Part shown: positions 54,566 to 64,000 of the stretch, piece by piece
Layout of the letters: each line of letters opens with the position of its first letter
How positions within the stretch are numbered: the first letter of the stretch is position 1
Assembly: GCF_019703515.2 (NCBI RefSeq)
Contig: NC_059387.1
Span: 34,256,877-34,320,876, forward strand
Length of the DNA stretch: 64,000 nt
Reading direction: 5' to 3'
From: Myxocyprinus asiaticus
Taxonomy: Eukaryota > Chordata > Actinopteri > Cypriniformes > Catostomidae
The notes under the pieces: generated by a model
Told to the model about the DNA's origin: nothing
Databases searched by the model: none
The model's input: only the letters and a program-made list of their open reading frames with translations
Program-made: the position numbers and the translations under genes

Positions 54566-56271
54566 GAAATATAACCTAGACACATTCTTGACAGTTGTTC
54601 GTGAGATTTACCCGTACAAATCCAGATGTGTTAATGTCAATTTCTGGAATGGTTGAAAGATTTGTATGAGTTATAATTGATACATAAAATGTTAATACTT
54701 TTTCAAAGAATATATCTTGAATGTAACATTTGAATGTTACAGTTGAACATCTGTTGAACATCAGACACTCATTTTAAACACAGATGTTTTTAGATATCTA
54801 TTAGACAGCTTATTTCAGTTACTTACACCATATCAATTGCAAAAGTGTCATTACACTGAATTCAGCACAAATTGTGCTACAGTTAATGTGAGCAACATGC
54901 ACGTACACGTTTGTATTTTTGATCAGATCAAGTTTAAACTAGATTAGTAATAAATAAATAAATAAAGACGCTGAAATAGGGCCATAAAACAAATACTACA
55001 CATTTTTTCACAAGACTTTTGAGTGCTGGATGTTGTAGACCAGAGTCTTTGTTACAACATGTTGTGAAAACCATCCTGTCCATGTGAGCATTTGCTAAAA
55101 GTTTATTTTGTATATATAAAGATCTCACAGCTAACAGGCATTAAGCAAAAGCAATAAAACTACAATGTTGATCTCATGAAGCCTTTAATGCATCTTTTAG
55201 AGCGTCTTTTTGATCTTTAAAAGACCAAACGTTATTGGCACCGAAATGTCACATTTAATGGTCTACAACAAATGTAAGTGTGCTTTAGAGATAACCAAGT
55301 GAATATTGAATATTTCAGGATTATAATGCTTATTTCTTGTTAAAAATGGAATCAGAAGTTGAGAGAAAAAAAGAAAAGAAAATTGACATTTTGAAATTAA
55401 TTTAGTGCTTGCAATCACACCAGCAGACGCCATTTTTATTTTTGCATTGAGTCTTTAAAGCGTCTTTTAATGGGACTTTTGATCTGAAGACCAAAGTTAT
55501 TCATGTTTGTCTTTTTCAATATGTGTCTGTGTAACTGCTAGGAATTTAATTTTTCTTGTGTGAATTTTATTGTCCTTTGGTTTTCACATTTGTTCTTTTG
55601 GTGACATCTGTTGGTGAATCCGAGTACAATTTACTCAAGTTTTTAGGGTCATTCTCTGATTCCAGGAGGAGACAAGTGTTGCCATTGTGAAGATAAAGGT
55701 AACTTTATCATGCTGAAAATCTATGTAGAATTGTGACTTATATATTTATAATTACATCAGGTATTTCATGCAATCAGAACGTGCTGTTGTTCATGCAAAA
55801 GTGATTTTTGTCTCATCGGGTAATGGTACCTCTATCATGACACCTACACTAGTGACTCTGCCAATACCACCAGAGGGCACTCCATCTGTGCCATCTTACC
55901 CTCCAGAACAGTCCAAAACAAGAAAATACATTATTATTTGATCAGAACAGAGGGTTTGCAATGCAATAGACAGTCACCATTCACTATATTATACCTATTT
56001 GCTTTCCTGTTTGTAAACCTGCAAGTTAGCTGAGTTGCAAGACAAAATTACACAATTAAATCCAATCCAAAAAAAAATCTAATAATGGTAACACTTTACA
56101 ATAAGGTTGTATTTGTTCATTTTAGTAAATGCATTAGGTATCATGAGCTAAAAATCAACAGTATATGTTTTATTAGTCTTGGTTAAAGTGAATTTCTAAA
56201 AAGACATATTTTTATGATACATTCATACTAGTTCATAATGCATTAACTAATATTAACATGCACAACTTTCT

Positions 56272-56335
<64 letters not shown>

Positions 56336-56540
56336 CACATATTGTTAAATAAACTCTTATTTATTCAATTTAATTAGAATTTATTTTGGAAACCAATTTT
56401 GTTTTTTTGGACTTCTTTCAATATATTTGGAATTTATAAATGATATTCAAGTTTATGTATTCTGGTCTTATATACATTTAATGGATATAATAATGAGTCT
56501 TTTATTATTTTGTTGAACCTGTTATCTGGCTGTGTTTTGA
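54566..56540. other. sspo intron; (TA)n tract, no convincing exon
   Basis: AT-rich DNA. An (AAAT)n-like stretch occurs near 54945, and a (TA)n microsatellite at about 56276-56334. A dispersed-repeat fragment (GGTAACACTTTACAATAAGG) lies near 56087. A 33-nt segment with splice-like borders at 55666 is too short to call. Confidence 0.45.
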
Positions 56541-56668
56541 GTGAGAGGTCATCTTGGAGTGACTGCAGCGCCTCCTGTGGTGGATGAGTGTCACTGCACA
56601 GGAAGACGGTCCTACAGGAGCCAGAGCCTGGGGGCCCGACCTGCTCCGGACCCCTGGATGCCTGCCTG
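56541..56668 (+). pseudogene. sspo: sspo TSP1 exon with premature stop
   Basis: The frame reads SSWSDCSASCGG, TGA (56585-56587), then VSLHRKTVLQEPEPGGPTCS GPLDACL, ending at a donor (CCTG|GTACAG). WSDCSASCGG and the GxxCxGP pattern identify a TSP1 repeat. The stop lies where a Gly/Ala/Arg codon is expected. The acceptor is not obvious, so the start is approximate. Confidence 0.82.
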
Positions 56669-57124
56669 GTACAGCATATAAATGTACACACAAAACCACT
56701 TTAAATGAGAAAGAAACACTTATTATGTGTTATAGAGCATTTATAAAACCTGCCTTAACATAACCCATTTTATGCCTCCTGAGAATAATAAAAAAATACT
56801 TTTAAAGGGAAAACATTTATTAGGCACTCAGTGACAGCCATGCTGTCTGTTCATTCAATGTTGTTTTATCCGATAAGACACACAGTTTGACTTGTTAGAC
56901 TCGTTTAAACAGTAAGATAGGCCTGCAGGAATAAAGTGCATCTTAAACACATTCCCCTGTAGAGACATTTAAACAGCTAGACTCAGTTAATTACAATTAA
57001 GTGTTAATGAACGCCAGCTGCGTGTCACTTTTTTGCCTTTGTAGGGCTGAATTTATGCTAGATTCAAAGTCTGTAAGTGTGTATGAATGAACATGTTTTC
57101 TCTGTGTTTGTGATGTGTGTTCAG
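56669..57124. other. sspo intron, no feature recognised
   Basis: No repeat boundary or exon recognised. Confidence 0.4.
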
Positions 57125-57252
57125 ATTGTCCTCCTGGTCAGGTGTTCAGTACCTGTGCAGGTTCGTGTCCATACAGCTGTGAGGATTTGTGGCCTGAAAA
57201 TCAGTGTGTGCCGGTGACCTGCAGTCCTGGATGTAGCTGCCCGTCTGGAGCT
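57125..57252 (+). pseudogene. sspo: sspo TIL exon
   Basis: Acceptor GTTCAG and donor AGCT|GTGAGT. The frame reads CPPGQVFSTCAGSCPYSCED, then NQCVPVTCSPGCSCPSGA, a TIL domain. It is uninterrupted and joins the exon at 58699 in phase 0. Confidence 0.88.
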
Positions 57253-57319
57253 GTGAGTGAACATCAAAACTTCTCCACAATGCATCTGACACAGATCTGC
57301 ATGCTCACATGCCACTGTG

Positions 57320-57400
57320 TTAAAGGGATAGTTTACGGAAAAAATGAAAATTCTGTCATCAATTACTCACCCTCATGTCTTGTCAAACTATGATTTTCTT
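57320..57400 (+). repeat. Terminus of a dispersed MITE-like repeat
   Basis: TTAAAGGGATAGTTTACGGA with AAAATTCTGTCATCAATTAC and TCACCCTCATGTC is the start of the short repeat seen complete at 20493-20860 and partly at 13968, 16230 and 24890. Confidence 0.65.
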
Positions 57401-57599
57401 TCTCCTGTGGAAAATATTTCACTTGTAATATGTGCCCCTATTATTAGTGTTTTGGTCACGTCATTACTGCGACACATTAAATCATCACCGCAACATCTGT
57501 ATTGCGTAGTCATTGCGAAAAAGAGAAACTGTGATTGCACTAATAATAAAATTTTTGTCCTACTATTTTGTTTCCTTTGATTTGGAATACAAAAAACAG

Positions 57600-58530
57600 G
57601 ATGATCAAGACATATTTTACAATTTTTCCACATTTTGGAAAACATTTTCTGGAGCAATTCTCATTACCGCAATGCACAAAAACCTTGACTAAAAATCTAA
57701 GAAGCTAAGTATTTTGAAAATAATGAAAATTATTTTGAACTTTACATGTCAACATTTAGTAGAAACTCTAAAAAAGTCAATAATTACTCACCAAATATGT
57801 TAAAAAAAAATATTTATCTCATCACTAAAACTGATAAATGTAAAAAAATAAATAATAAAAAAAAAACATATATTCAGATTAATTTAAGTATTTTTTAATA
57901 ACTATGTCTAATGGTTGATCTAATGATAAATAATCAGATTTTGCCTTAAGTAATTGTTACATTTTCTTGTATGTCTAAATTTAAGCTATCGATGCAAGTT
58001 TCAGTAATGATAAAATATTTCTCACAAAATATTGATTTCATTTAGATCACACTTTAATTTATTTTTAAATTTAACATTTTTTGTTTCTTTTCTTTTTTAA
58101 CATAAAAACCGTATTATCAAGACATATTAGTAAAAAATGTCCACATTTTTAAAAACATTTTCGGCAGCAATTCTCATTACCGCAACACACAAAAACCTTG
58201 GCAAAAAGTCTGAAAAGCAGAGCATTCTGAAAAATAATTTTAATTAATTTGAACTTCTCATGTCAACATTTAGAAGAGGCTCTAAAAATATATATAATTA
58301 CTCTCCAAACAAACAATTTATCTCATTACCGAAACACACCAACCATTTTTGCTTTTTTTTTTTTTTTTACATATACATATTTTTTTGATTATTTTAATAG
58401 TTTTTAAAGAACTATATATCTAATGGTTGATCTTAGGAGAAATGATCAGATTTGGCATATTATAATTCTTATATTTTGTTAAATGTCTACATTTTTAAGG
58501 TATCTGTGCAAGTTTCATTAATGATAAGTA
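57600..58530. repeat. Two-copy tandem duplication of about 0.5 kb
   Basis: Segments at about 57600-58015 and 58115-58530 share, in the same order, GCAATTCTCATTACCGCAA, CACAAAAACCTTG, CATGTCAACATTTAG, TTTATCTCAT, CTAATGGTTGATCT and GCAAGTTTCA(G/T)TAATGATAA. Divergence is visible, so it is not a recent copy. Within an sspo intron. Confidence 0.75.
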
Positions 58531-58698
58531 AGCTGCGGTGATGAAAATTGTTCACCAACTCAAGTAGTCAAAGAGCTTAGACTACTCTACCCATTTCTCT
58601 CACACATGTTATAAATCAAACAACCTCTTACACACAATAATATTAAAAGCTTTGAAATTAGTGATTGATAATTAATCGTATAATCCCTCTTTCTGCAG

Positions 58699-58844
58699 GC
58701 CCTGCTCAATGGAACCTGCGTTCCCCAATCCGAATGTCCCTGTTCTGCTCTTTCGCTCCTGCTGGTGTCCCCCAACATCACCCTGGACCTCGCGGAACAG
58801 GAAGTGCCCCCTAGAACTGTCATACCATACTTTTGCAACTCGTG
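58699..58844 (+). pseudogene. sspo: sspo exon: TIL end and VWC-like start
   Basis: Acceptor TCTGCAG and donor CGTG|GTGTGT. The frame reads LLNGTCVPQSECPC, closing the TIL domain, then LLLVSPNITLDLAEQEVPP R, then VIPYFCNS. It is uninterrupted and in phase with 57125. The next expected VWC-like exon was not found before the TSP1 exon at 59559. Confidence 0.85.
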
Positions 58845-59224
58845 GTGTGTGTGTCAAACTTGCACATTATGTGCCTCATCTTCTTTCTCTTCCTCTTGCA
58901 GGCTGTGTGGTTTATATATTGATTTCATTTGTTAATGGAGCTGAGACTGTTAGCTTGAGAGCCGCTGTGGTTATTGGAACACTTGAAACTCAAGGAGAGC
59001 TTTCATCTCAGCTGTGTCATGAAGTGAAATATACACTCTACTGATACAAAATATCCACAAGATGTTTGGAAAGGTCGCTCTGACTTTGTCGAAGGAATTT
59101 GATGCCCTGTATACAATAGCTGACAAGATTATAGACAGTTAGAAGAATTATAGACATTTAGCATCAATGTAGCCATTTTTAGATTCTAAAAGCTTGTTCT
59201 CAGAATTCTATATTTTTACGTATA

Positions 59225-59261
<37 letters not shown>

Positions 59262-59558
59262 TTGTATTTGTGTCTGTGAAGTTGGGCTCTTTACCTGCAC
59301 TAATGTGTCGTGATGGTAAGTCACTGACCTCATATACTCGCAAACAGTCGCCTACATTTAAAGGAATCTTCTTGGTTTTTAATAGTTCCTGTTTCTCATA
59401 GTGATTATATGTGTATTTATTGTAGATGTTTTTCTGTTCATTGGACAAGGATGAACTTATCATTGTAGGATAAATTGATATTGTTGTGGTAAACAACAGC
59501 AGCACAAAGATACATGGATATAACTCTTATTTTTCTGAGGTCAAATGTGTCGTGTTAG
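58845..59558. other. sspo intron; (GT)n tract
   Basis: Contains a (TG)n microsatellite at about 59230-59260. The exon that should continue the VWC-like module is not recognisable. Confidence 0.45.
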
Positions 59559-59858
59559 TTGACTGTGAGTGGAGTTGCTGGTTTGCGTGGAGCTCGTGTT
59601 CAGCGTCGTGTGGATCCAGTCAGCAGTTCTCGAGTTGGACGGTTCAGCATCAGTGTAACAGTGGCCAGCTGGTAGACTAGCGACTGATGCTTGAAGCTTT
59701 AGCCTCCTTGTTAGCGCACCTGCCTCCCATGCCGGAGACGCCGGTTTGAGTCCCGTACGGAGTGAGTAGAACAGGTGTGTCACATCAGCGTCAGTACAGA
59801 GGGCAGGAGTGTGAGGGGCCTTCACACAGAAACAGAGTCTGCAGAGGTCCAGACTATG
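59559..59858 (+). pseudogene. sspo: sspo TSP1 exon split by a SINE
   Basis: After the acceptor GTGTTAG the frame reads CEWSCWFAWSSCSASCGSSQ Q, then TVQHQCNSGQ, then stops inside inserted sequence. From about 59775 it resumes in another frame as HQRQYRGQECEGPSHRNRVC RG, ending at a good donor (TATG|GTGAGT). Both halves belong to one TSP1 repeat (WxxWSxCSxSCG ... CxGPS ... C). About 100 bp of tRNA-like sequence lies between them. Confidence 0.85.
59672..59772 (+). mobile_element. tRNA-like SINE fragment inside a coding exon
   Basis: GCTTTAGCCTCCTTGTTAGC G (A-box arm), CTGCCTCCCATGCCGGAGAC (anticodon-like arm) and GCCGGTTTGAGTCCCG (B box) are spaced as in a tRNA. No body or A-tail is evident, so only the head, or a tRNA retropseudogene, was inserted. 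Exact borders are uncertain. Confidence 0.7.
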
Positions 59859-61799
59859 GTGAGTTATATTCAGTGGCGATGGTTGCTTTTCAAAAGTAAA
59901 GAAGCACAGACAATGTTTTTTGGGATCTGCAATTTTGCTCCTAAAAGCTACTAAAACTTCATAAATATCCAACAGGGTTCCCAATAGTGCTTGAGAAGTT
60001 TTAAATTGAGTTCTAAAATTTGAAGTCATTAAAATCTTAAATGGTTTAACAAAAGTCTTAATTATGATTTAACCCTTAATCACTGTTTGGGTCAATTTTG
60101 ACCCAATTTATTTTTGTTTTTTTTTATAGAGCGGCTCGCTTAAGACTTTTCCTAAACGTGCCCATGAACAAACACGCACACACAAAAAAACATTGGACTA
60201 GATTCAATGAGTCTAGGTGGTTTTATCAAACAGTCCCTCATTCGTACAGTTCGGGTCAAATTTGACCCTCCATAGGAAATGAATGGGTGAGACTATAACA
60301 CAGAGCAATTTTTTTATTATTTGTCAAATAAAAATCAATAAATCAGACACAATGCAGAACACACACACATACTTACACACATATGTACACTCACAAACAC
60401 GCACACACACACATACACACACACACACACACACACGCAAAGAAATGAATTGGTGAGACTATAACAGAGGCATTTTATTTTTTATTTTTTTGGTCAAATA
60501 AAAATCAATCAGCCACAATGCAGAACACACACAAAAATGAAGGGGTGAGACTACAGTATAACACATCCACAATGCAGAACACACACATGCACAAACACAC
60601 ACACAAAGAAAAAGAGAAAGTGAGAAAGTTTACACTTAGGTGTTTGAGCTGAACACCATGGTCCGGTTTGACCATAAGCATATTGTGGCATCATTGCAAA
60701 ATCTCACAACACAAGTGGTTTAATAAGTGCTACATTTTACAAATAACTGACTTATAAAATGTCTAAATAAATATCCAATGCACAACTTGTGATCATATCT
60801 ATAAATTACGTTTGCTACAACATATAGAGACCAGCACTGAAGCCATCTACTGGCCATAGTTGTCATTTCATGTAATTGCTATTTTTATTCCAGAAGATGT
60901 CACCAGAGACGCCAAATGCATGACATATTTTTAAGTTTTGACAGTTTACTGAAGTAAAGGTTTTTATTGAAGTGAAGGTAACAATAATCTCGCAATCAGT
61001 GTGTACCGGACATTAATGACAAGCGATCGTTAAAGATCTACAGTTGATGAATTAAGACAATGTTTACATTTGTGTTTATATTGCACTAATTTGTAGATGA
61101 TAGTAAGTGTGCATATTTTATTTCCCTTATATTTTTGAATGAGCAGCTGGAAGCATTGAATTTCAAAATAAGAGTCCACTGTGTATTTTGGGCTTGTTTA
61201 TAGTTATAAGTCCCACCATATGCATCAGATCTTTTTATCTGGTTATTATTGGTATTTTAGTTGCACAATAAACTGCATCAGGGATTTAATTAAAAGACAG
61301 AGACTCTGGTAGTCTCATTCAATATATCGATTTTAAATACTACAAGGAGATTTATCTGTAATTGCATTTCTTTTAATTATGATAATATCAGAGAAATCCA
61401 GCAATGTTAAAAGGCATTGTTCTAAGTCCTTGGTGAATGTGTGCTCCAGCCTGTTTAATTAAAAGAATCTATGATACTTGATTTATTTTCTGATTGTGTG
61501 GGTTTGTTCCGTACAGACATATGGTATTTTATTTGTTCGGGTCTAGCAACCCAGATCCAGTGGTGAAATCTGAAAGAAATGTTGCATCAGATTGTAAATA
61601 AATGCATGTGAATCTCCAAGCCACTGAACAAGCTCAACAGTCTGTCAATCACCGCATCACTGTTTCATTTATTGAATCATTGAAATAACTGATTGAAATA
61701 CATTGACTGAAAGCCCAATGTCCAATTGGCAATCAGATGCTGATCCAATGCAAATAACACTCATGAGGCTCCTGTAGACTCTTAGAGAATCAGAGTCCA
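59859..61799. other. sspo intron; simple and tandem repeats
   Basis: Around 60085-60260 palindromic GGGTCAAnTTTGACCC motifs recur. At 60280-60610 the block GGTGAGACTATAACA-...-CAATGCAGAACACACAC is repeated about three times with (CA)n tracts. The rest is AT-rich with no recognised exon. Confidence 0.55.
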
Positions 61800-62506
61800 G
61801 TCAAGACCCAAAATGACATGTTTAGAGCCTCTCATCCAATCAACATCAATCTTTTGCACAAGTGATTGGAATGGTACTGGTGTCTTCCACACAACCTCAT
61901 AGGGCAGAGAGTCCACAGACTTCTATGGACATGTTCATGTAGAAAAAAGCGGATTATTACCTGGGGAAAGATGGCAGCAGGATGCATTATGGGAAGAAGG
62001 CAGGCCGGCGGAGGCAGTGTGATGCTCTGGGCGATGTTCTGCTGGGACACCTTGGGTTCTGGTATTCATGTGGATGTTACTTTGACACGTATCGCTTACC
62101 TAAAGATTGTTGCAGACCACGTACACCCCTTCATGGCAGTGGTGTTCCCTGATGGCAGTGGCCTCTTTCAGCAGGATAATGCATCCTGCCACACTGCAAA
62201 AATTGTTCAGGAATGGTTTGAGGAACATGACAAAGAGTTGAAGGTGTTGACTTGGCCTCCAAATTCCCCAGATCTCAGTCCGATTGAGCATCTGTGGGAT
62301 GTGCTGGACCAACAAGTCCAGTCTATGGAGGCACCATCTCGCAACTTATAGGACTTGAAGGATCTGCTGCTAACGTCTTGGTGCCAGATACCACAGGACA
62401 CCTTCAGAGGTCTTGTGGAGGCCATGCCTCAGAGCTGTTTTGGCGGCACGAGCGGGACCTGCACGATATTAGGCTGGTGGTTTTAATGTTGTGGCTGATC
62501 GGTGTA
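61800..62506 (+). mobile_element. 5'-truncated Tc1-like transposon, fifth family
   Basis: Only the 3' part remains. It ends at GGTTTTAATGTTGTGGCTGA TCGGTGTA, a typical right terminus, followed by TA. The left inverted repeat and the first third of the transposase are absent. Lies in an sspo intron, about 125 bp before the exon at 62632. Confidence 0.75.
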
Positions 62507-62509
62507 TAA
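61866..62509 (+). pseudogene. Tc1-like transposase fragment
   Basis: The frame 61866-62351 reads AGGGSVMLWAMFCWDTLGSG, then LFQQDNASCHTAKIVQEWFE E (second catalytic Asp) and SPDLSPIEHLWDVLDQQV (Glu), with 34-residue spacing. The first Asp region is lost. A TAG at 62349-62351 replaces a codon before DLKDLLL. The remainder (PQDTFRGLVEAMPQ) continues in the same frame. Not functional. Confidence 0.82.
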
Positions 62510-62631
62510 TAAACTCGTCATTGCCACATTTCTTGCAAAATGTTAGTGGAAATGAATATATATTTAATGTTCATTTTTATTCAGATTTCATACAATTATG
62601 TCCTGTTTGTCCCCGGATAATCTTTATTTAG

Positions 62632-62714
62632 AGTGTCCAGAGGGTGAGCGTTTCTTCTGTAGTGTGATTCCAGCTCTCTGTCAGTGTGAAGACGAGGACA
62701 GGACGCTTTGAGAG
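62632..62714 (+). pseudogene. sspo: sspo exon with premature stop
   Basis: Acceptor ATTTAG and donor AGAG|GTACAC. With the split codon from 59858 it reads ECPEGERFFCSVIPALCQCE, then DEDRTL and TGA (62709-62711). ECPEGERxF is the start of the TIL-like module that follows TSP1 repeats in SCO-spondin. The second half has drifted and ends in a stop. Confidence 0.7.
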
Positions 62715-63682
62715 GTACACACACACAAATAAATCACTCGTTCAGCAGAGCGTAACTTTTGCTCTCTGTTGTCTTTTATCCTGTAATTGCTTTTGTGGTT
62801 TTGTTATTCATTTATTGTAATAATGAACGTCATTAATGAGTCTGATAGATTAGCACTTAGGACGTTTCTAGAAAATGATAATTGCCATCATCAATAATCA
62901 ACAGAAGCGCTGAAATGCTTTACTAGATCATCTAATTGGATCTCATTGGCGTCCGTTTAAGAGTTTTTGTTTGAAAAGCATTTGGTGAATGATACTGAAG
63001 TAAATTCATGTGGCTGGTAAAGTGCCTTCACCACAAAACTGGAAATTGATGTACTATATAATGTATACATCAACAACCGATCAATATTTACGAACTCTCA
63101 GTTCAGTCTTTCAACTTAAACTTGTCTTAGTTTTTTACTTGTATCCCCAAAGTCAACATGAAATCAAAATCAACCCCATTTAATTCCTTAATGCACATTC
63201 CTGGTAATGTTATTGGTGGGATCTGAGTGGGTGGATGGCTATCAGTCTTGTCGTTGTGTCAGTGGACAGAAACTCTGTCAATCAAACTGCCCTCCTCTTC
63301 ATTGTTCTGAGGGAAGACTTTTGTTTGTATTTGTATTTTTGCTTTCTTTCACATAATGCATTGAAAGTTATTTTTCCCCTAATTGTTTGACATTTCTACA
63401 GTATATTACTTTGCTCAGTGTCACTTCATGGCAACGTCCACATTAAACTCATTCATTTTGCTACGTTTATGCCTCTCATACACACTGAAACGGCACTAAA
63501 AATGGAGACATTTGAAAACGCTTTCCATAAATGCATACTGTGGAAAACGATGCCGTTATGAAACTGAAAACTAAGTTGTCAAACTTGAATGTATTAGTGT
63601 GGATGTGGCCTAAGACAAATGTTCAAAGCAGTGTTTTTCCCCTTAAATATGGGTTAAAACTACATACAAAAGATTTGTTTGG
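62715..63682. other. No exon recognised
   Basis: AT-rich DNA. Further sspo exons may lie beyond the window. Confidence 0.4.
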
Positions 63683-63888
63683 GGGCCGTTCACACTGAAT
63701 GCTTTTTTGTGTCCATCTGTGCTGTTTTTTAATCGTTTTTCAATGTAGACATGCTCTAGACAGACTTAGACTCTTGCAACGTTTGTCTGTTTTTTCAGCA
63801 TTTCCTGCAAGAGAACTTAAACTTTTAAGAAACGCATCTCGAGACGCCTTCATTCCGGTATATTCGTATTTGCACTGAACGGCCTCTT
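63683..63888. mobile_element. MITE with GGCCGTTCA termini
   Basis: The left end GGGGGCCGTTCACACTGAAT GC and right end GCACTGAACGGCCTC are inverse over the GGCCGTTCA core. The interior is about 190 bp and non-coding. A related GTTCACACTG motif begins the candidate MITE at 23350. Confidence 0.55.
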
Positions 63889-64000
63889 ATATGTTTATCA
63901 ATAGAGAAGTGACAGCATCCCAAATTGAAGCTTTTCAGCATAGCCTAATGAACATTTCAAGAAAGTGTCAAAGGAATGTGCCATGATTAACATGATGTAA

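Noticed and set aside
54328..54585. Lys/Glu-rich and Ser/Phe-rich open frames
   Set aside because: Produced by a CTTT/CTGT microsatellite read on both strands.
55666..55698. 33-nt segment with splice-like borders as an sspo exon
   Set aside because: The phase with the upstream exon would create a stop, and the sequence is too short to identify.
59672..59772. A functional tRNA gene inside sspo
   Set aside because: Imperfect arms and insertion inside an exon suggest a SINE or tRNA pseudogene.

Overview
This is a vertebrate nuclear window, most likely from a cyprinid fish (carp/goldfish/barb type). That is an inference. It rests on several Tc1-like transposons, DIRS-type and LTR retroelements, tRNA-derived SINEs, hAT remnants and MITEs, AT-rich intergenic DNA with microsatellites, and two spliced genes with clear vertebrate orthologues. 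No bacterial operons, CRISPR arrays or viral genes are seen.

Two host loci are recognised. On the minus strand, 20022-23171 (with a 5'UTR exon and promoter near 24418-24600) is an apparently intact amine oxidase, copper-containing 1 gene (aoc1). It has four coding exons in consistent phase, 742 residues, and all cofactor and copper ligands. On the plus strand, from about 28.9 kb to 62.7 kb, lies a chain of exons homologous to SCO-spondin (sspo): EMI, VWD/C8/TIL, VWD, LDLa, TSP1 and TIL. The neighbouring pair matches the human AOC1-SSPO neighbourhood as I recall it (7q36). The sspo copy looks dead. I see at least three frameshifts (about 39530, 48500 and 49710), premature TGA codons in exons (51332, 56585, 62709), a LINE replacing the end of a VWD exon (48725), a tRNA-like SINE inside a TSP1 exon (about 59670), transposon ends abutting exons (34265, 39487), and missing exons (no 5' half of the first VWD, no complete C8, far too few LDLa/TSP1 repeats). 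If the organism is a polyploid cyprinid, this would fit loss of one homeologue while aoc1 was kept.

Layout: 0-2.4 kb, a coiled-coil pseudogene exon, an LTR-like block and a hAT transposase relic. 4.2-5.7 kb, a full-length Tc1 with an intact DD34E transposase. 7.0-9.2 kb, a solo LTR and a decayed second-family Tc1. 10.4-10.7 kb, a palindromic MITE. 11.3-13.5 kb, a DIRS-type element that kept Gag and tyrosine recombinase but lost RT/RNase H. 13.5-17.7 kb, a 30-bp codon-like minisatellite, a large inverted repeat around a Gypsy-like LTR, and the 3' end of another LTR element. 20-24.6 kb, aoc1. 24.6-28.9 kb, MITEs and a possible promoter/first exon. 28.9-62.7 kb, the sspo relic, its introns filled by a deleted Tc1 copy, SINEs, an IS630/Tc1-like relic, a short LTR retroelement with a decapeptide-repeat ORF, a hAT relic, a solo LTR with an intact Tc1 nested inside it, a LINE, a Tc1 split by another element, and a 5'-truncated Tc1.

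The host genes do not form a pathway here. Aoc1 is a secreted diamine/histamine oxidase; SCO-spondin is the Reissner-fibre glycoprotein. Most of the sequence is mobile-element biology. No new molecular system is evident; the best leads are the sspo decay, the two potentially coding Tc1 copies and the unusual retroelement derivatives.
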